The notes under the pieces are model-generated. The model ran no database searches, was not told the DNA's origin, and worked only from the letters and a program-made list of their open reading frames with translations. Shown piece after piece: positions 1 to 5,394 of a stretch of DNA of 5,671 nt; within the stretch, counting starts at the first letter, position 1, and every line of letters starts with the position of its first letter. This DNA is from Hyphomicrobiales bacterium (GTDB lineage: Bacteria; Pseudomonadota; Alphaproteobacteria; Rhizobiales; Xanthobacteraceae). The stretch covers positions 6,921 to 12,591 of the forward strand of contig PKXB01000087.1 in assembly GCA_003133345.1 (NCBI GenBank). The letters are read 5' to 3'. The position numbers and the translations under genes are program-made.

Positions 1-608
1 TTGGCGCCGTAGTCGAACGGCTTGCACAGGTAAGGCGTTGCCAGCGTGTTGTCGACGATCAGCGGGACGCCGGCCTTGCGCGCGATCTTGGCGACCGCCT
101 CAATGTCGGTGATCACGCCGCCCGGATTGGCGATCGACTCGATGAAGATCGCTTTCGTTTTCGGCGTCACCGCCTTTTCGAACGACGCGATGTCGTCGGG
201 GTCGGCCCACACCACCTGCCAGCCGAAATTCTTGAACGAATGGTTGAATTGGTTGATCGAGCCGCCATAGAGCTTCTTGGAGGCGACGAATTCGTCACCC
301 GGCGTCATCAGCGCGTGCATCACCACCACTTGCGCGGCGTGGCCCGACGCAACCGCAAGACCCGCGGTGCCGCCTTCGAGCGCGGCGACGCGTTCTTCCA
401 GCACGCCGCAGGTCGGATTGCCGATACGGGTATAGATGTTACCGAAGGCCTGCAGGCCGAACAGCGAGGCGGCGTGCTCGACGTCGTCGAACACGAACGA
501 CGTGGTCTGGTAAATCGGCGTCGCGCGCGCGCCGGTGGTCGGATCGGGCTTGGCGCCGGCGTGAATCGACAGCGTTGCAAAGCCCGGAATGCGTTCGGCG
601 TCGGCCAT
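1..608 (-). CDS. metY: O-acetylhomoserine sulfhydrylase (aminocarboxypropyltransferase), N-terminal half, cut by window edge
   Basis: This is a cytoplasmic PLP enzyme of the Cys/Met-metabolism (gamma-family) class. MetY makes homocysteine from O-acetylhomoserine and sulfide in direct-sulfhydrylation methionine synthesis. The 202 visible codons run without a stop to the window edge. They read MADAERIPGFATLSIHAG, then the PxYQTTSFVF motif (31-40), YTRIGNPT (59-66; Tyr59 and Arg61 should bind the PLP phosphate of the partner subunit), the LEGG and SGH segments (78-90), LYGGS (113-117; Tyr114 stacks on PLP in this family), ESIANPGG (157-164) and DNT (186-188; Asp186 contacts the pyridine nitrogen). 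The family is about 425-430 residues, so the PLP-binding lysine (HSxTK) lies outside the window and cannot be checked. ATG at 608 is chosen because the protein start matches the family N-terminus; the Shine-Dalgarno sequence is weak. A close relative such as metZ (O-succinylhomoserine) is possible, but the sequence reads as MetY. Confidence 0.93.
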   Translation of the reverse strand, partial: MADAERIPGFATLSIHAGAKPDPTTGARATPIYQTTSFVFDDVEHAASLFGLQAFGNIYTRIGNPTCGVLEERVAALEGGTAGLAVASGHAAQVVVMHALMTPGDEFVASKKLYGGSINQFNHSFKNFGWQVVWADPDDIASFEKAVTPKTKAIFIESIANPGGVITDIEAVAKIARKAGVPLIVDNTLATPYLCKPFDYGA

Positions 609-629
609 GGGTGCCCCATCTTGATGTTG

Positions 630-656
630 TCCGCAGACCTTCCCGGTCCCGGCGGA
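630..656 (-). promoter_or_regulatory. Stem-loop in the metY leader
   Basis: On the minus strand the candidate metY leader contains TCCGC (656-652) pairing with GCGGA (634-630). Nested inside is GACC (648-645) pairing with GGTC (639-636), with a GGGAA loop and a small asymmetric internal loop (CGG opposite T). The hairpin begins about six bases after the predicted transcription start. It may be a regulatory leader element or simply a chance product of GC-rich sequence. It does not match a riboswitch that I recognise. Confidence 0.35.
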
Positions 657-668
657 AATGATCGCGAT

Positions 669-697
669 TTAATGGGCGGGGGCGGGCGCGCCGTCAA
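669..697 (-). promoter_or_regulatory. Candidate sigma-70-type promoter of metY
   Basis: Read on the minus strand, a TTGACG box (697-692) is followed after exactly 17 bases by CATTAA (674-669). This fits the alphaproteobacterial housekeeping pattern, with a strong -35 and a looser -10. It would start transcription near 662 and give metY a leader of about 54 bases. The spacer is an uninterrupted G/C run. The assignment comes from motif and spacing only; readthrough from the upstream CoA-binding gene is also possible. Confidence 0.5.
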
Positions 698-785
698 GGC
701 GGCATCGTGGCGATGGGTTAAATAACAAGCCGTCGACTAGGCGGCAGCCAAACAGTAGAATTTCCTTCCGGCGCGAAGCCGCCGT

Positions 786-1394
786 TCAACTGCTGTTTTC
801 TTCGTCTTTTTGCGTGCGATCGGCCGCGTCGGTGGTGCCGCCCTGTAGGGTGCCGTGGCCAAGCCGCATACGTTGCACGCCATTGCCTAACCCCTGCGCG
901 CGTTTGGACGTGAGCACGCGCGAATTGACACCGATCCAGGAAATCTCCGACGACAGCCGCCCGTATTCGATTTTCGGGCAGCGGTTCATCACCACCTTCA
1001 GGCCGGCTTGCTCGGCGAGCCGGGCAGCCTTCTCGTTGCGCACGGTAAGCTGCATCCAGATCACCTGCGGCTTCGGATTGAGAGTGAGCGCCTCCTGCAC
1101 GATCGGCAGCACGTGTTCGGAGGCGCGAAAGATGTCGACCATGTCGACCGGCTCAGGGATTTCGGAAAGCGTGGCATAGACTTTCTGGCCCAGGATTTTT
1201 TGTCCGGCTTGGCCGGGATTGACCGGGATCATGCGGTAGCCGCGATCTTGCAGATATTTAAACGCAAAATAGCTCGGCCGGTTGTCCTTCGGCGAGATGC
1301 CGACCATGGCGATGGTCTTCGCGGTGTTGAGGATGCCGCGGATATAGCTGTCGGGGTAAGTGTCGTGGTTCATCGCGGCGGCCGTGACGGCCAT
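786..1394 (-). CDS. YccU-type CoA-binding protein (CoA_binding_2 Rossmann domain) with a C-terminal extension
   Basis: This 202-residue soluble protein has the single CoA-binding Rossmann domain of the E. coli YccU family, whose physiological role is not established. Visible marks are the nucleotide-binding stretch AMVGISPKDNRPS (29-41), KYLQDRGYRMIPVNPG (46-61), the PEPVDMVDIFR strand-helix (80-90), VIWMQL (111-116) and VVMNRCPKIEY (134-144), which line up closely with YccU as I remember it. YccU is about 137 residues, so roughly the last 55 residues are extra. They include SWIGVNSRVLTSKR and a hydrophilic tail ending DEENSS. The ATG at 1394 shares its A with the stop of the upstream hydratase-like gene, and a GGGAAG Shine-Dalgarno (1407-1402) sits 7 bases before it, so translational coupling is likely. 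ATG at 1373 (MNHDTYPDS) is an alternative start. The family call is secure; the ligand is inferred from the family. Confidence 0.9.
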   Translation of the reverse strand: MAVTAAAMNHDTYPDSYIRGILNTAKTIAMVGISPKDNRPSYFAFKYLQDRGYRMIPVNPGQAGQKILGQKVYATLSEIPEPVDMVDIFRASEHVLPIVQEALTLNPKPQVIWMQLTVRNEKAARLAEQAGLKVVMNRCPKIEYGRLSSEISWIGVNSRVLTSKRAQGLGNGVQRMRLGHGTLQGGTTDAADRTQKDEENSS

Positions 1395-2218
1395 CAGCGG
1401 TCTTCCCAGATCGGATCGCGTTTCTCGATGAAGGCGTTAAGGCCTTCTTCGGCGTCGCGCGCCAGCATGTTATCGACCATCACATCGATGGTGAGCTTGT
1501 AGGCGTCGGCGAGATTGAGTTCGCGCTGGCGGTAGAAGGCTTGCTTGCCGAGCTTGACGGTCAGCATCGACTTCGACGCGATCTGGCGCGCCAACTCAAG
1601 CGCGTGTTCGGACGCCTTGCCGGCCGTCACGACGCGATTGACGAGGCCGATGCGATGGGCGTCGGCGGCGGAGATCATGTCGCCGGTGAGCAGCATTTCC
1701 ATGGCGGGCTTGTTCGAGACGTTGCGCGACAGCGCCACCATCGGGGTCGAGCAGAACAGGCCGATATGCACGCCTGGCGTTGAGAAACGCGCCGTTTCAG
1801 ACGCCACCGCGAGGTCGCAGGTGGCGACGAGCTGGCAGCCGGCGGCGGTGGCGACCCCCTCGACCGCGGCGATCACCGGCTGCGGCAGTTTCTGAATCGA
1901 CAGCATCAGCGCGCTGCAGCGTTCCATCAGGGCTTTGAAATAGTTGCGGCCGCGATCGGGGTCGGAACGGTGCGCGGTCATTTCCTTCATGTCGTGGCCG
2001 GCACAGAATGCCGAACCGTTGTGTGAAATGACGACAGCGCGAACCTGGTTGTCTCTGGCAATCGAGGCGAATTGGTCATGCAGCGCCGCCAGCGTCGCTT
2101 CCGACAGCGTATTGCGCGCCTGCGGCCGGTTGAGCGAGAGCAAGGCGATTCCGTCGATATCGCCGCGCAACAAAACGGGTGACGTCGCGGAATCGGGGCT
2201 GCTGCTGCGCGCGGTCAT
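1394..2218 (-). CDS. Enoyl-CoA hydratase/isomerase-fold protein, ECHDC3-like, without the hydratase glutamates
   Basis: This 274-residue crotonase-superfamily protein should bind an acyl-CoA in the cytoplasm. The first beta strands read GIALLSLNRPQARNTLS (23-39). Oxyanion-hole segments are SAFCAGHDMKEM (69-80) and GVATAAGCQL (121-130). In true enoyl-CoA hydratases a glutamate follows the GGGC motif and a second one follows about 20 residues later in a PE motif. Here these positions are Gln129 (codon CAG at 1834-1832) and Gly149 (GGC at 1774-1772). The segment TPGVHIGLFCSTP (147-159), the KQAFYRQ region and the MVDNMLARDAEEG end closely recall human ECHDC3, a divergent paralogue with no firmly assigned reaction. 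A hydratase label would therefore be misleading. The start at 2218 lies in the divergent spacer and has no clear Shine-Dalgarno. Its stop overlaps the start of the CoA-binding gene as TGATG. Confidence 0.92.
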   Translation of the reverse strand: MTARSSSPDSATSPVLLRGDIDGIALLSLNRPQARNTLSEATLAALHDQFASIARDNQVRAVVISHNGSAFCAGHDMKEMTAHRSDPDRGRNYFKALMERCSALMLSIQKLPQPVIAAVEGVATAAGCQLVATCDLAVASETARFSTPGVHIGLFCSTPMVALSRNVSNKPAMEMLLTGDMISAADAHRIGLVNRVVTAGKASEHALELARQIASKSMLTVKLGKQAFYRQRELNLADAYKLTIDVMVDNMLARDAEEGLNAFIEKRDPIWEDR

Positions 2219-2234
2219 GGCGGCTGATACTTAA

Positions 2235-2248
2235 CCCGGCCAGCCGGG
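2235..2248. repeat. Inverted repeat CCCGGC-CA-GCCGGG
   Basis: Perfect 6-base arms with a 2-base centre lie 17 bases upstream of the start of the hydratase-like gene. The position suits an operator or a leader hairpin for the leftward transcript. A GC-only repeat of this size can also arise by chance in such DNA. Confidence 0.3.
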
Positions 2249-2309
2249 CGCGCAAGGCAAGGCCCCAAAAGACTGTTTGACCGGATCGCCGGCCCGTCTA
2301 AGACGAAGG

Positions 2310-2326
2310 CGCCGGATGGTCCGGCG
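2310..2326. repeat. Inverted repeat CGCCGGA-TGG-TCCGGCG abutting the thioesterase start
   Basis: Perfect 7-base arms with a 3-base centre end at 2326, directly before the ATG at 2327. In RNA it would form a stable hairpin where a Shine-Dalgarno would normally lie, and no Shine-Dalgarno is seen for that ATG. It could hold the ribosome site shut, act as a protein operator, or argue for the second in-frame ATG at 2339. Confidence 0.45.
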
Positions 2327-2770
2327 ATGGGGGCGGGCATGCCGGCACCGGCGCTAACGGCCGACGACATCGCAAAGCTGCTGCACGCGGAATTCCCGCA
2401 GGCGTTTTATCCCGGCTGCGGGCACAGCATCGAGCGCGTCGAGCATGGCGACGTGCGCGTGCGCTGGGCCTTTGACGAGGCCAACTTGCGCCCGGGCGGC
2501 ACCGTGTCCGGACCGACCATGATGGAGCTGGCCGACTTCGCCATGTATGTCGCGGTATTCTCGGCGATCGGGCCGCAGCCGCTGGCGGTCACCACCAATC
2601 TCAACATCAATTTCCTGCGCAAGCCGACCCGAGCCGACCTGCTGGCCGACGCCCATTTGATGAAGGTCGGCAAGCGGTTGGCGGTGGGCGAGGTCACCAT
2701 CTATTCGGAGGGCACGGCTGAGCCGGTGGCCCATGTCACCGCCACCTATTCGATCCCGCAGGCCCGCTGA
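2327..2770 (+). CDS. PaaI-family hotdog-fold acyl-CoA thioesterase
   Basis: This 147-residue protein of the hotdog-fold thioesterase family probably hydrolyses an acyl-CoA to free acid and CoA in the cytoplasm; the true substrate cannot be told. The family core is RPGGTVSGPTMMELADFAMY (55-74), where the central helix carries Asp70, the expected catalytic acid. It is followed by the strand TTNLNINFLRKP (89-100) and the last strands KRLAVGEVTIYSE (116-128) and AHVTATYSIP (135-144). Length and motif spacing are normal for a single-domain enzyme. The start may be ATG 2327 or in-frame ATG 2339 (MPAPALTADD). The latter has a G-rich stretch (2329-2333) upstream and avoids starting right against a hairpin. 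The gene diverges from the hydratase-like/CoA-binding pair, also thioester-related, and lies 131 bases before rplM on the same strand. Confidence 0.9.
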   Translation: MGAGMPAPALTADDIAKLLHAEFPQAFYPGCGHSIERVEHGDVRVRWAFDEANLRPGGTVSGPTMMELADFAMYVAVFSAIGPQPLAVTTNLNINFLRKPTRADLLADAHLMKVGKRLAVGEVTIYSEGTAEPVAHVTATYSIPQAR

Positions 2771-2841
2771 TTAGTCAGTGGTGCCAAAATACCATTCTTA
2801 TAACCCGTTGATCTTGTTTACGATGTATCGCACCTCGGGCG

Positions 2842-2870
2842 TTGACCGGGAAGGCCTGCTCGGCTAGAGA
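2842..2870 (+). promoter_or_regulatory. Candidate promoter of the rplM-rpsI operon
   Basis: TTGACC (2842-2847) is followed after 17 bases by TAGAGA (2865-2870), in good agreement with the alphaproteobacterial housekeeping promoter. Transcription would start near 2876-2877, leaving a leader of about 25 bases. A TATAAC box at 2799-2804 has no matching -35 and is a weaker alternative. Confidence 0.55.
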
Positions 2871-2901
2871 ACCGCAACTCCGGCTCCTCCAGGGATTTGT
2901 C

Positions 2902-3366
2902 ATGACGACCTATTCGGCCAAGGCCGCCGACATCGAAAAGAAGTGGCTGCTGATCGACGCCAGCGGGCTCATCGTCGGCCGGCTCGCCTCGATCGTGGCG
3001 TTGCGGCTGCGCGGCAAACATAAAGCCACCTATACCCCGCATGTAGACGACGGCGACAACGTCATCGTCATCAACGCCGCCAAGGCGGTGTTCAGCGGGC
3101 GCAAGCGCGAGAAGAAGGTCTATTTCCATCACACCGGCTTCATTGGCGGGATCAAGGAGCGCACGGCCAAGTCGATCTTCGAGGGCCGCTTCCCCGAACG
3201 CATCGTCGAGAAGGCGGTCGAGCGCATGCTGCCGCGCGGACCGCTCGGCCGCGTGCAGTTCGGCAATTTGCGCGTCTATCCCGGCCCCGAGCATCCGCAC
3301 GAGGCGCAGAAGCCGGAAACACTCGACGTCGCCGCCATGAACCGCAAGAACGTGAGGAGTGCCTGA
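2902..3366 (+). CDS. rplM: 50S ribosomal protein L13
   Basis: L13 is an early-assembling protein of the large ribosomal subunit that binds 23S rRNA. The 154-residue product matches the usual alphaproteobacterial length. It has [16 protein letters not shown] (15-30), [12 protein letters not shown] (36-47), [11 protein letters not shown] (51-61), [10 protein letters not shown] (74-83) and the L13 signature around MLPRGPLGR (109-117) with [14 protein letters not shown] (123-136). The ATG at 2902 is chosen because it begins the family N-terminus MTTYSAK and has AGGGA (2891-2895) 6 bases upstream. An in-frame TTG at 2842 would add 20 residues with no family match and would put the candidate promoter inside the gene. 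rpsI follows after 2 bases, the conserved bacterial rplM-rpsI pairing. Confidence 0.98.
   Translation: MTTYSAKAADIEKKWLLIDASGLIVGRLASIVALRLRGKHKATYTPHVDDGDNVIVINAAKAVFSGRKREKKVYFHHTGFIGGIKERTAKSIFEGRFPERIVEKAVERMLPRGPLGRVQFGNLRVYPGPEHPHEAQKPETLDVAAMNRKNVRSA
3354..3359 (+). promoter_or_regulatory. Shine-Dalgarno that fixes the GTG start of rpsI
   Basis: GAGGAG lies inside the last codons of rplM, 9 bases before GTG 3369. No ATG is available near this point, so the site supports the GTG start and tight translational linkage of the two ribosomal genes. Confidence 0.75.
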
Positions 3367-3368
3367 CC

Positions 3369-3845
3369 GTGGCCGAGACCGTACAATCGCTCGAAGGTTT
3401 GGCGAGCCTCAAGCCGGCAGCGCCGGAAGCTCCGAAATACGTGCAGAAAATCGACCCGCAAGGGCGCGCTTATGCCACCGGCAAGCGCAAGAACGCGGTC
3501 GCCCGCGTCTGGATCAAGCCCGGCTCCGGCAAGATTCTGGTCAACACCAAGACGGTGGAAGTGTTCTTCGCGCGTCCGGTGCTGCGCATGCTGATCCAGC
3601 AGCCGCTGGTCGCCGCCAATCGCACCGGGCAATACGACGTGACCTGCACGGTCTCCGGCGGCGGTCTGTCCGGCCAGGCCGGCGCGGTACGCCACGGCAT
3701 TTCCAAGGCGCTGACCTATTACGAGCCGGATCTGCGCGGCGCGCTCAAGCGCGGCGGCTTCCTCACCCGCGACTCGCGCGTGGTCGAGCGCAAGAAGTAC
3801 GGCCGGGCCAAGGCACGGCGCTCCTTCCAGTTCTCCAAGCGCTAA
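3369..3845 (+). CDS. rpsI: 30S ribosomal protein S9
   Basis: S9 is a small-subunit protein whose C-terminal tail reaches the P-site tRNA. The 158-residue product has an N-terminal extension rich in Ala and Pro (1-32), as is common in Rhizobiales. The conserved core starts at [20 protein letters not shown] (35-54), continues to the S9 signature [19 protein letters not shown] (97-115), and ends with the basic tail [18 protein letters not shown] (141-158). The final SKR is the canonical tRNA-contacting end. It starts with GTG two bases after the rplM stop and is the last gene of the operon, since an intrinsic terminator follows 27 bases after its stop. The family assignment is certain. Confidence 0.98.
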   Translation: MAETVQSLEGLASLKPAAPEAPKYVQKIDPQGRAYATGKRKNAVARVWIKPGSGKILVNTKTVEVFFARPVLRMLIQQPLVAANRTGQYDVTCTVSGGGLSGQAGAVRHGISKALTYYEPDLRGALKRGGFLTRDSRVVERKKYGRAKARRSFQFSKR

Positions 3846-3872
3846 CCGCTCAAGACAATCGTCGAATTTCGC

Positions 3873-3902
3873 AAAGGGCGCACAGAAATGCGCGCCTTTT
3901 TC
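3873..3902 (+). terminator. Rho-independent terminator of rplM-rpsI
   Basis: AAAGGGCGCA (3873-3882) pairs with TGCGCGCCTTT (3889-3899) across a six-base loop CAGAAA, with one bulged G on the right arm. The stem runs straight into a run of five T (3897-3901). It lies 27 bases after the rpsI stop. The opposite strand has only a three-T exit, so the terminator works for plus-strand transcription. Confidence 0.85.
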
Positions 3903-3945
3903 GTGCGCCGCGCGCGCTATACGCGGCCTTTGCCGCAGATTTAAT

Positions 3946-3966
3946 TACAATTTTCGCAAGTCTTGC
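3946..3966 (+). promoter_or_regulatory. Possible -10 box and adjacent palindrome upstream of the cyclase gene
   Basis: TACAAT (3946-3951) matches the -10 consensus at five of six positions in the only AT-rich stretch of this spacer. No acceptable -35 lies 16-18 bases upstream, so if it is a promoter it may need an activator. Starting 4 bases after it is a perfect palindrome GCAAG-T-CTTGC (3956-3966) covering the expected transcription start, a suitable place for an operator. Confidence 0.3.
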
Positions 3967-3972
3967 ATCGAA

Positions 3973-4013
3973 GCGTGCGCAAGCGCGCAGGGCTTTTTCC
4001 ATAAGCCCGCGCG
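3973..4013 (+). promoter_or_regulatory. Two mutually exclusive stem-loops in the cyclase leader
   Basis: Hairpin 1 is GCGTGC-GCAA-GCGCGC (3973-3988), six pairs including one G-T with a GNRA-type tetraloop. Five bases after it comes a run of five T (3994-3998). Hairpin 2 reuses bases 3984-3988 and also takes up the start of the T run: CGCGC-A-GGGCTT (3984-3995) pairs with AAGCCC-GCGCG (4003-4013), with one bulged A and loop TTTCCAT. Only one can form at a time, as in attenuators. The pairing is visible; the function is inference. Confidence 0.35.
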
Positions 4014-4030
4014 TAGAGTGATACCGTTGT

Positions 4031-4049
4031 TCGGCCCAGAACTGGCCGA
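4031..4049 (+). promoter_or_regulatory. Stem-loop just before the Shine-Dalgarno of the cyclase gene
   Basis: TCGGCC (4031-4036) pairs perfectly with GGCCGA (4044-4049) around a seven-base loop. The hairpin ends five bases before the GGGGGG stretch (4054-4059), which lies 6 bases upstream of ATG 4066 and probably serves as the ribosome site. It could tune translation start or be incidental. Confidence 0.3.
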
Positions 4050-4065
4050 GCTCGGGGGGTAGTCG

Positions 4066-5385
4066 ATGTTCGCTGCTGTAAAACCGCAGCTATCGTTTGA
4101 TGTGCCGACGCTGGCCTTCGTCGCCGTTTGTATCGCGGCGTTGCTCGGGCTTTTGCTGCTCTTTGCCTGGCTGCAGCAGCGCAATGTGCGCGCGCTGGCC
4201 TGGTGGGGCTCGGCCTATCTGATCGGAGCGTCCTCGATCGCGCTCTGGGCCGCGCCGGCGCCCCTGTTCGCAATTCCAAAGGAGTTCGCGCAAGCGCTTA
4301 CGTTCCTCGCTTGCGGCATGATCTGGAACGGCGTGCGGCTGTTCCATGGGCGGCCGCTGTTGCCGACCGCCGCGTTCATCGGCGCCTTCGTCTGGATCGT
4401 GCTTTGCCAATTGCCGGCCTTCGCGGAAGGCAGCAATGAGCGCATCGCGCTTGGCGCCGTCGTGGTCGCGGCCTACACCTTTTTCATCGCCTTCGAATTA
4501 CGGCGCGAACAGCGCAAATCGCTGCAGTCGCGCATCGCCGCCGTCCTGGTGCCTTGCGTGCATGCGGCGATCTTCCTGATGCCGCTTGGCATGCAGGCAT
4601 TCTTGCCCGCGGCCTATGCCGCGAGCTGGCTCAACGTCTTCACGCTTGAATCAATCCTCTACGCAGTCGGCACCGCGTTCATCGTGCTGCTGATGGTGAA
4701 GGATAACGATGTCGATCTCTATCGCAGCGCGGCCTCCACCGATTCGCTGACCGGTCTGCTCAACCGGCGAGCCTTTCTGGAAAACGCGCTCAGCCTGTGC
4801 GCCCGGCAGGGCGAACGCGGCCAGCCGGTGACGATGCTGATGCTCGATCTCGACCATTTCAAATCGATCAATGATCGCTTCGGCCACGCCATAGGCGACG
4901 AAGTGCTGCGCGTGTTTGCAAACGCGGCGCGCTCGAACATGCGCGGCAGCGACCTCGTCGGCCGGCTTGGCGGCGAGGAGTTTGCCGTTATCGTGGCGGA
5001 ACCGATGCAATTTGCCGCGCGCATCGGCGAGCGCCTGCGCGCGAGCTTCGAGACCGCCGGCATTCAGATTGGCGAGCATGCGATCGGCGCGACCGTGAGC
5101 ATCGGCGCTGCCACGTCACACGAACCGGTTACGGACATCGCTGCGCTGATTGCGCGCGCCGACGCCGCGCTCTATCGCGCTAAGCATGACGGCCGCAATC
5201 GGCTGTATGGCGCCGATGACGAGCCGGCAAGCGAGCAGGGGCGCCTGACCGCCGCCGCCCGCAGCGCCCAAGCGGCTGAGCTGGCCCGTTCGCTGCCACG
5301 CAAAACCCGCCCACGGCGCGCTAAATCCGTCGGCCTAGCGGTGATCGGGCAGAGTGCAACCTCTCGTTTACCTTATTCGCGCTAA
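4066..5385 (+). CDS. Membrane-bound diguanylate cyclase (multi-TM N-terminus plus GGDEF domain)
   Basis: This 439-residue inner-membrane protein should make the second messenger c-di-GMP from two GTP. The N-terminal 210 residues hold about seven hydrophobic segments (roughly 15-36, 43-62, 73-92, 100-118, 127-145, 158-178, 192-211) with no sensor domain that I recognise. The catalytic domain begins at STDSLTGLLNRRAF (224-237). It contains the metal- and base-binding DLDHFKSINDRFGHAIGD (261-278), the active-site GGEEF (302-306), and an RxxD inhibitory site (Arg293-Asp296) exactly five residues before it, so activity with product feedback is expected. VSIGAAT (344-350) and ADAALYRAKHDGRNR (365-379) close the domain. 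A basic, probably disordered tail of about 55 residues follows (PRKTRPRRAK at 411-420). ATG 4066 has GGGGGG six bases upstream. The gene is separated from rpsI by a terminator, so it is its own unit, with a small membrane-protein gene 9 bases downstream. Confidence 0.94.
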   Translation: MFAAVKPQLSFDVPTLAFVAVCIAALLGLLLLFAWLQQRNVRALAWWGSAYLIGASSIALWAAPAPLFAIPKEFAQALTFLACGMIWNGVRLFHGRPLLPTAAFIGAFVWIVLCQLPAFAEGSNERIALGAVVVAAYTFFIAFELRREQRKSLQSRIAAVLVPCVHAAIFLMPLGMQAFLPAAYAASWLNVFTLESILYAVGTAFIVLLMVKDNDVDLYRSAASTDSLTGLLNRRAFLENALSLCARQGERGQPVTMLMLDLDHFKSINDRFGHAIGDEVLRVFANAARSNMRGSDLVGRLGGEEFAVIVAEPMQFAARIGERLRASFETAGIQIGEHAIGATVSIGAATSHEPVTDIAALIARADAALYRAKHDGRNRLYGADDEPASEQGRLTAAARSAQAAELARSLPRKTRPRRAKSVGLAVIGQSATSRLPYSR

Positions 5386-5394
5386 CATGCGCCG

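Larger units (their letters stand above)
2219..2326. promoter_or_regulatory. Divergent promoter region between the hydratase-like and thioesterase genes
   Basis: This 108-base spacer separates two genes transcribed away from each other, so it must hold both of their starts unless transcription begins farther off. For the rightward gene, TTGACC (2277-2282) with TAAGAC (2299-2304) 16 bases on is the best pair I see, and it would start transcription near 2311. For the leftward gene, only a weak TTGCGC/TAAGTA pair can be made close to the ATG. Two inverted repeats lie here and are listed separately. Confidence 0.5.

Noticed and set aside
609..662. SAM-II riboswitch upstream of metY
   Set aside because: This class is known before methionine genes in Alphaproteobacteria, so I looked for it. 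The GCUAAA-type segment and the expected pseudoknot pairing are not visible in the leader.
240..725. Plus-strand open frames across the metY region
   Set aside because: They are antisense to a clearly recognised MetY reading frame and give Arg/Gly/His-rich products typical of shadow frames in GC-rich DNA.
768..785. Terminator after the CoA-binding gene (minus strand)
   Set aside because: CGGCG can pair with CGCCG just after the stop, but the stem is only five pairs and no T run follows, so readthrough toward metY cannot be excluded.
2780..2795. Hairpin TGGT...ACCA after the thioesterase gene as a terminator
   Set aside because: The arms are only four bases with an eight-base loop and there is no T run.
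2842..2901. Longer L13 starting at TTG 2842
   Set aside because: The extra 20 residues have no place in L13, the family N-terminus begins at ATG 2902 with a Shine-Dalgarno, and the extension would overlap the best promoter.
3359..4021. 220-codon plus-strand frame overlapping rpsI
   Set aside because: It is the shifted frame of rpsI running through the terminator; its Arg/Ala-rich product has no family resemblance.
3958..4060. c-di-GMP (GEMM) riboswitch before the cyclase gene
   Set aside because: The leader has hairpins and a GCAA tetraloop, but the conserved GEMM core and paired two-helix layout are not recognisable.
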